Assembly (NCBI GenBank): GCA_009782085.1 | Contig: WQUN01000117.1 | Location: 1 to 5,039, forward strand | Length of the DNA: 5,039 bases | From: Bacillota bacterium | GTDB taxonomy: Bacteria; Bacillota; Clostridia; Lachnospirales; WQUN01 | Direction: 5' to 3' | Shown here: in pieces, positions 4,811-5,039 of the stretch | How the letters are laid out: each line of letters opens with the position of its first letter | Position numbering within the stretch: the first letter of the stretch is position 1 | The notes under the pieces: generated by a model | What the model saw: only the letters and a program-made list of their open reading frames with translations | The model's database searches: none | Told to the model about the DNA's origin: nothing | Position numbers and translations under genes: made by a program

Positions 4811-4844
4811 ATCCGAGTCAATCCGTTTTGATCCGTTAAATCCG
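4811..4844. repeat. Short ATCCG array with a 10-base period
   Basis: ATCCG occurs at 4811, 4821, 4831 and 4840, so the spacing is 10, 10 and 9 bases, close to one helical turn. A further CCG lies at 4849. Linkers differ, so this is not a simple tandem repeat. It could be a phased protein-binding site, or part of a dispersed intergenic repeat of the kind I recall from other Firmicutes. No coding sequence overlaps it. Confidence 0.5.
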
Positions 4845-4894
4845 CGTTCCGAATCTTTGAATGTTTTTCCGTAAAATCATCGGTTGCCGGTAAC

Positions 4895-4944
4895 GGCGGG
4901 GGCAGAGCCCCCGCCCTACAATTCCGCGGCGGGGGCAGAGCCCC
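4895..4944. repeat. GC-rich palindromic repeat, one full and one truncated copy
   Basis: The first copy (4895-4915) is a perfect hairpin: GGCGGGGGC, loop AGA, GCCCCCGCC. After a 12-base spacer, the second copy (4928-4944) repeats the first 17 bases exactly but stops before its right arm is complete, leaving GGGGC/GCCCC as its stem. The period is 33 bases. Such palindromes are familiar as dispersed intergenic repeats in GC-rich Clostridia. There is no T run after either, so a terminator role is weakly supported. Confidence 0.65.
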
Positions 4945-4961
4945 ATATGCACTAACATAAA

Positions 4962-4990
4962 TTGACAACATGCAAAAAAAGTTATATACT
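4962..4990 (+). promoter_or_regulatory. Near-consensus promoter of the gene leaving the right edge
   Basis: A perfect -35 TTGACA (4962-4967), a 17-base spacer containing a run of seven A (4974-4980), and -10 TATACT (4985-4990, five of six). The start would be near 4996-4998, only about 10-12 bases before the ATG at 5008, so the leader would be very short. It is one of the best sigma-A-type matches in the window. Confidence 0.8.
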
Positions 4991-5007
4991 AATCAAGGGC
5001 GATAGAA

Positions 5008-5039
5008 ATGGAAAACATAGCATATTTGATGGCAGGATT
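5008..5039 (+). CDS. Start of an unknown gene, cut off by the right edge
   Basis: Ten codons are visible, reading MENIAYLMAG, and the frame stays open to the edge. AAGGG (4995-4999) lies eight bases before the ATG at 5008, and a near-consensus promoter lies just upstream. A second in-frame ATG at 5029 is possible but has no ribosome binding site. Too little is present to assign a family. The local AT-rich composition differs from the GC-rich GTPase gene before it, which could mean a different origin, but ten codons cannot show that. Confidence 0.5.
   Translation, partial: MENIAYLMAG

Noticed and set aside
4811..4944. CRISPR-like array
   Set aside because: The repeated units are 5 bases or a single duplicated palindrome; there are no regular repeats of 23-40 bases with unique spacers.

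Overview
The window looks like chromosomal sequence from a GC-rich Firmicute, most likely a member of the Clostridia (Oscillospirales-like). This is inferred from strong purine-rich ribosome binding sites, sigma-A-type promoters with 17-base spacers, a short single-span SecE, a four-cysteine L33, an EF-G/TetM-superfamily GTPase of the kind common in clostridia, and intergenic repeats of a type I associate with gut Firmicutes. Nothing in the window fixes a genus.

Left part (1-1563, minus strand): the start of the classic translation/transcription operon rpmG-secE-nusG-rplK, read right to left. It has a very good promoter at 1535-1563 (TTGACA, 17 bases, TAGTAT with an extended -10). Genes are tightly packed (32, 21 and 10 bases apart). 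rplK runs off the left edge with only about 3-4 codons missing; rplA and the rest of the operon would lie beyond.

Middle (1564-2666, plus strand): a divergent promoter at 1599-1627, with a 13-base palindrome filling the end of its spacer, drives an unrecognised 45-residue protein (1702-1839). A long stem-loop that could terminate it follows. rplS (L19) then stands alone with its own promoter (1923-1951) and a leader of about 120 bases. The 234 bases between rplS and the next gene hold an inverted repeat and two successive long stem-loops whose arms can pair in alternative ways, like an attenuator.

Right part (2667-4625, plus strand): a complete 652-residue GTPase of the EF-G/TetM superfamily. 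The G-domain and domains II-V can be followed, but the domain IV tip expected of proven tetracycline ribosomal protection proteins is different. It is better read as a chromosomal translation-factor paralogue than as a proven resistance gene.

End (4626-5039): about 380 bases without a complete gene. It holds a MITE-like hairpin repeat, a 10-base-period ATCCG array, and a partly duplicated GC-rich palindrome. An almost consensus promoter and the first codons of an unknown gene then run off the edge. Bases 4626-4693 hold nothing I recognise.

Taken together, almost everything recognisable serves the ribosome or its coupling to transcription and secretion. L33, L19 and L11 are large-subunit proteins, NusG couples RNA polymerase to the ribosome, SecE belongs to the translocon on which ribosomes dock, and the GTPase is expected to bind at the factor site near L11.
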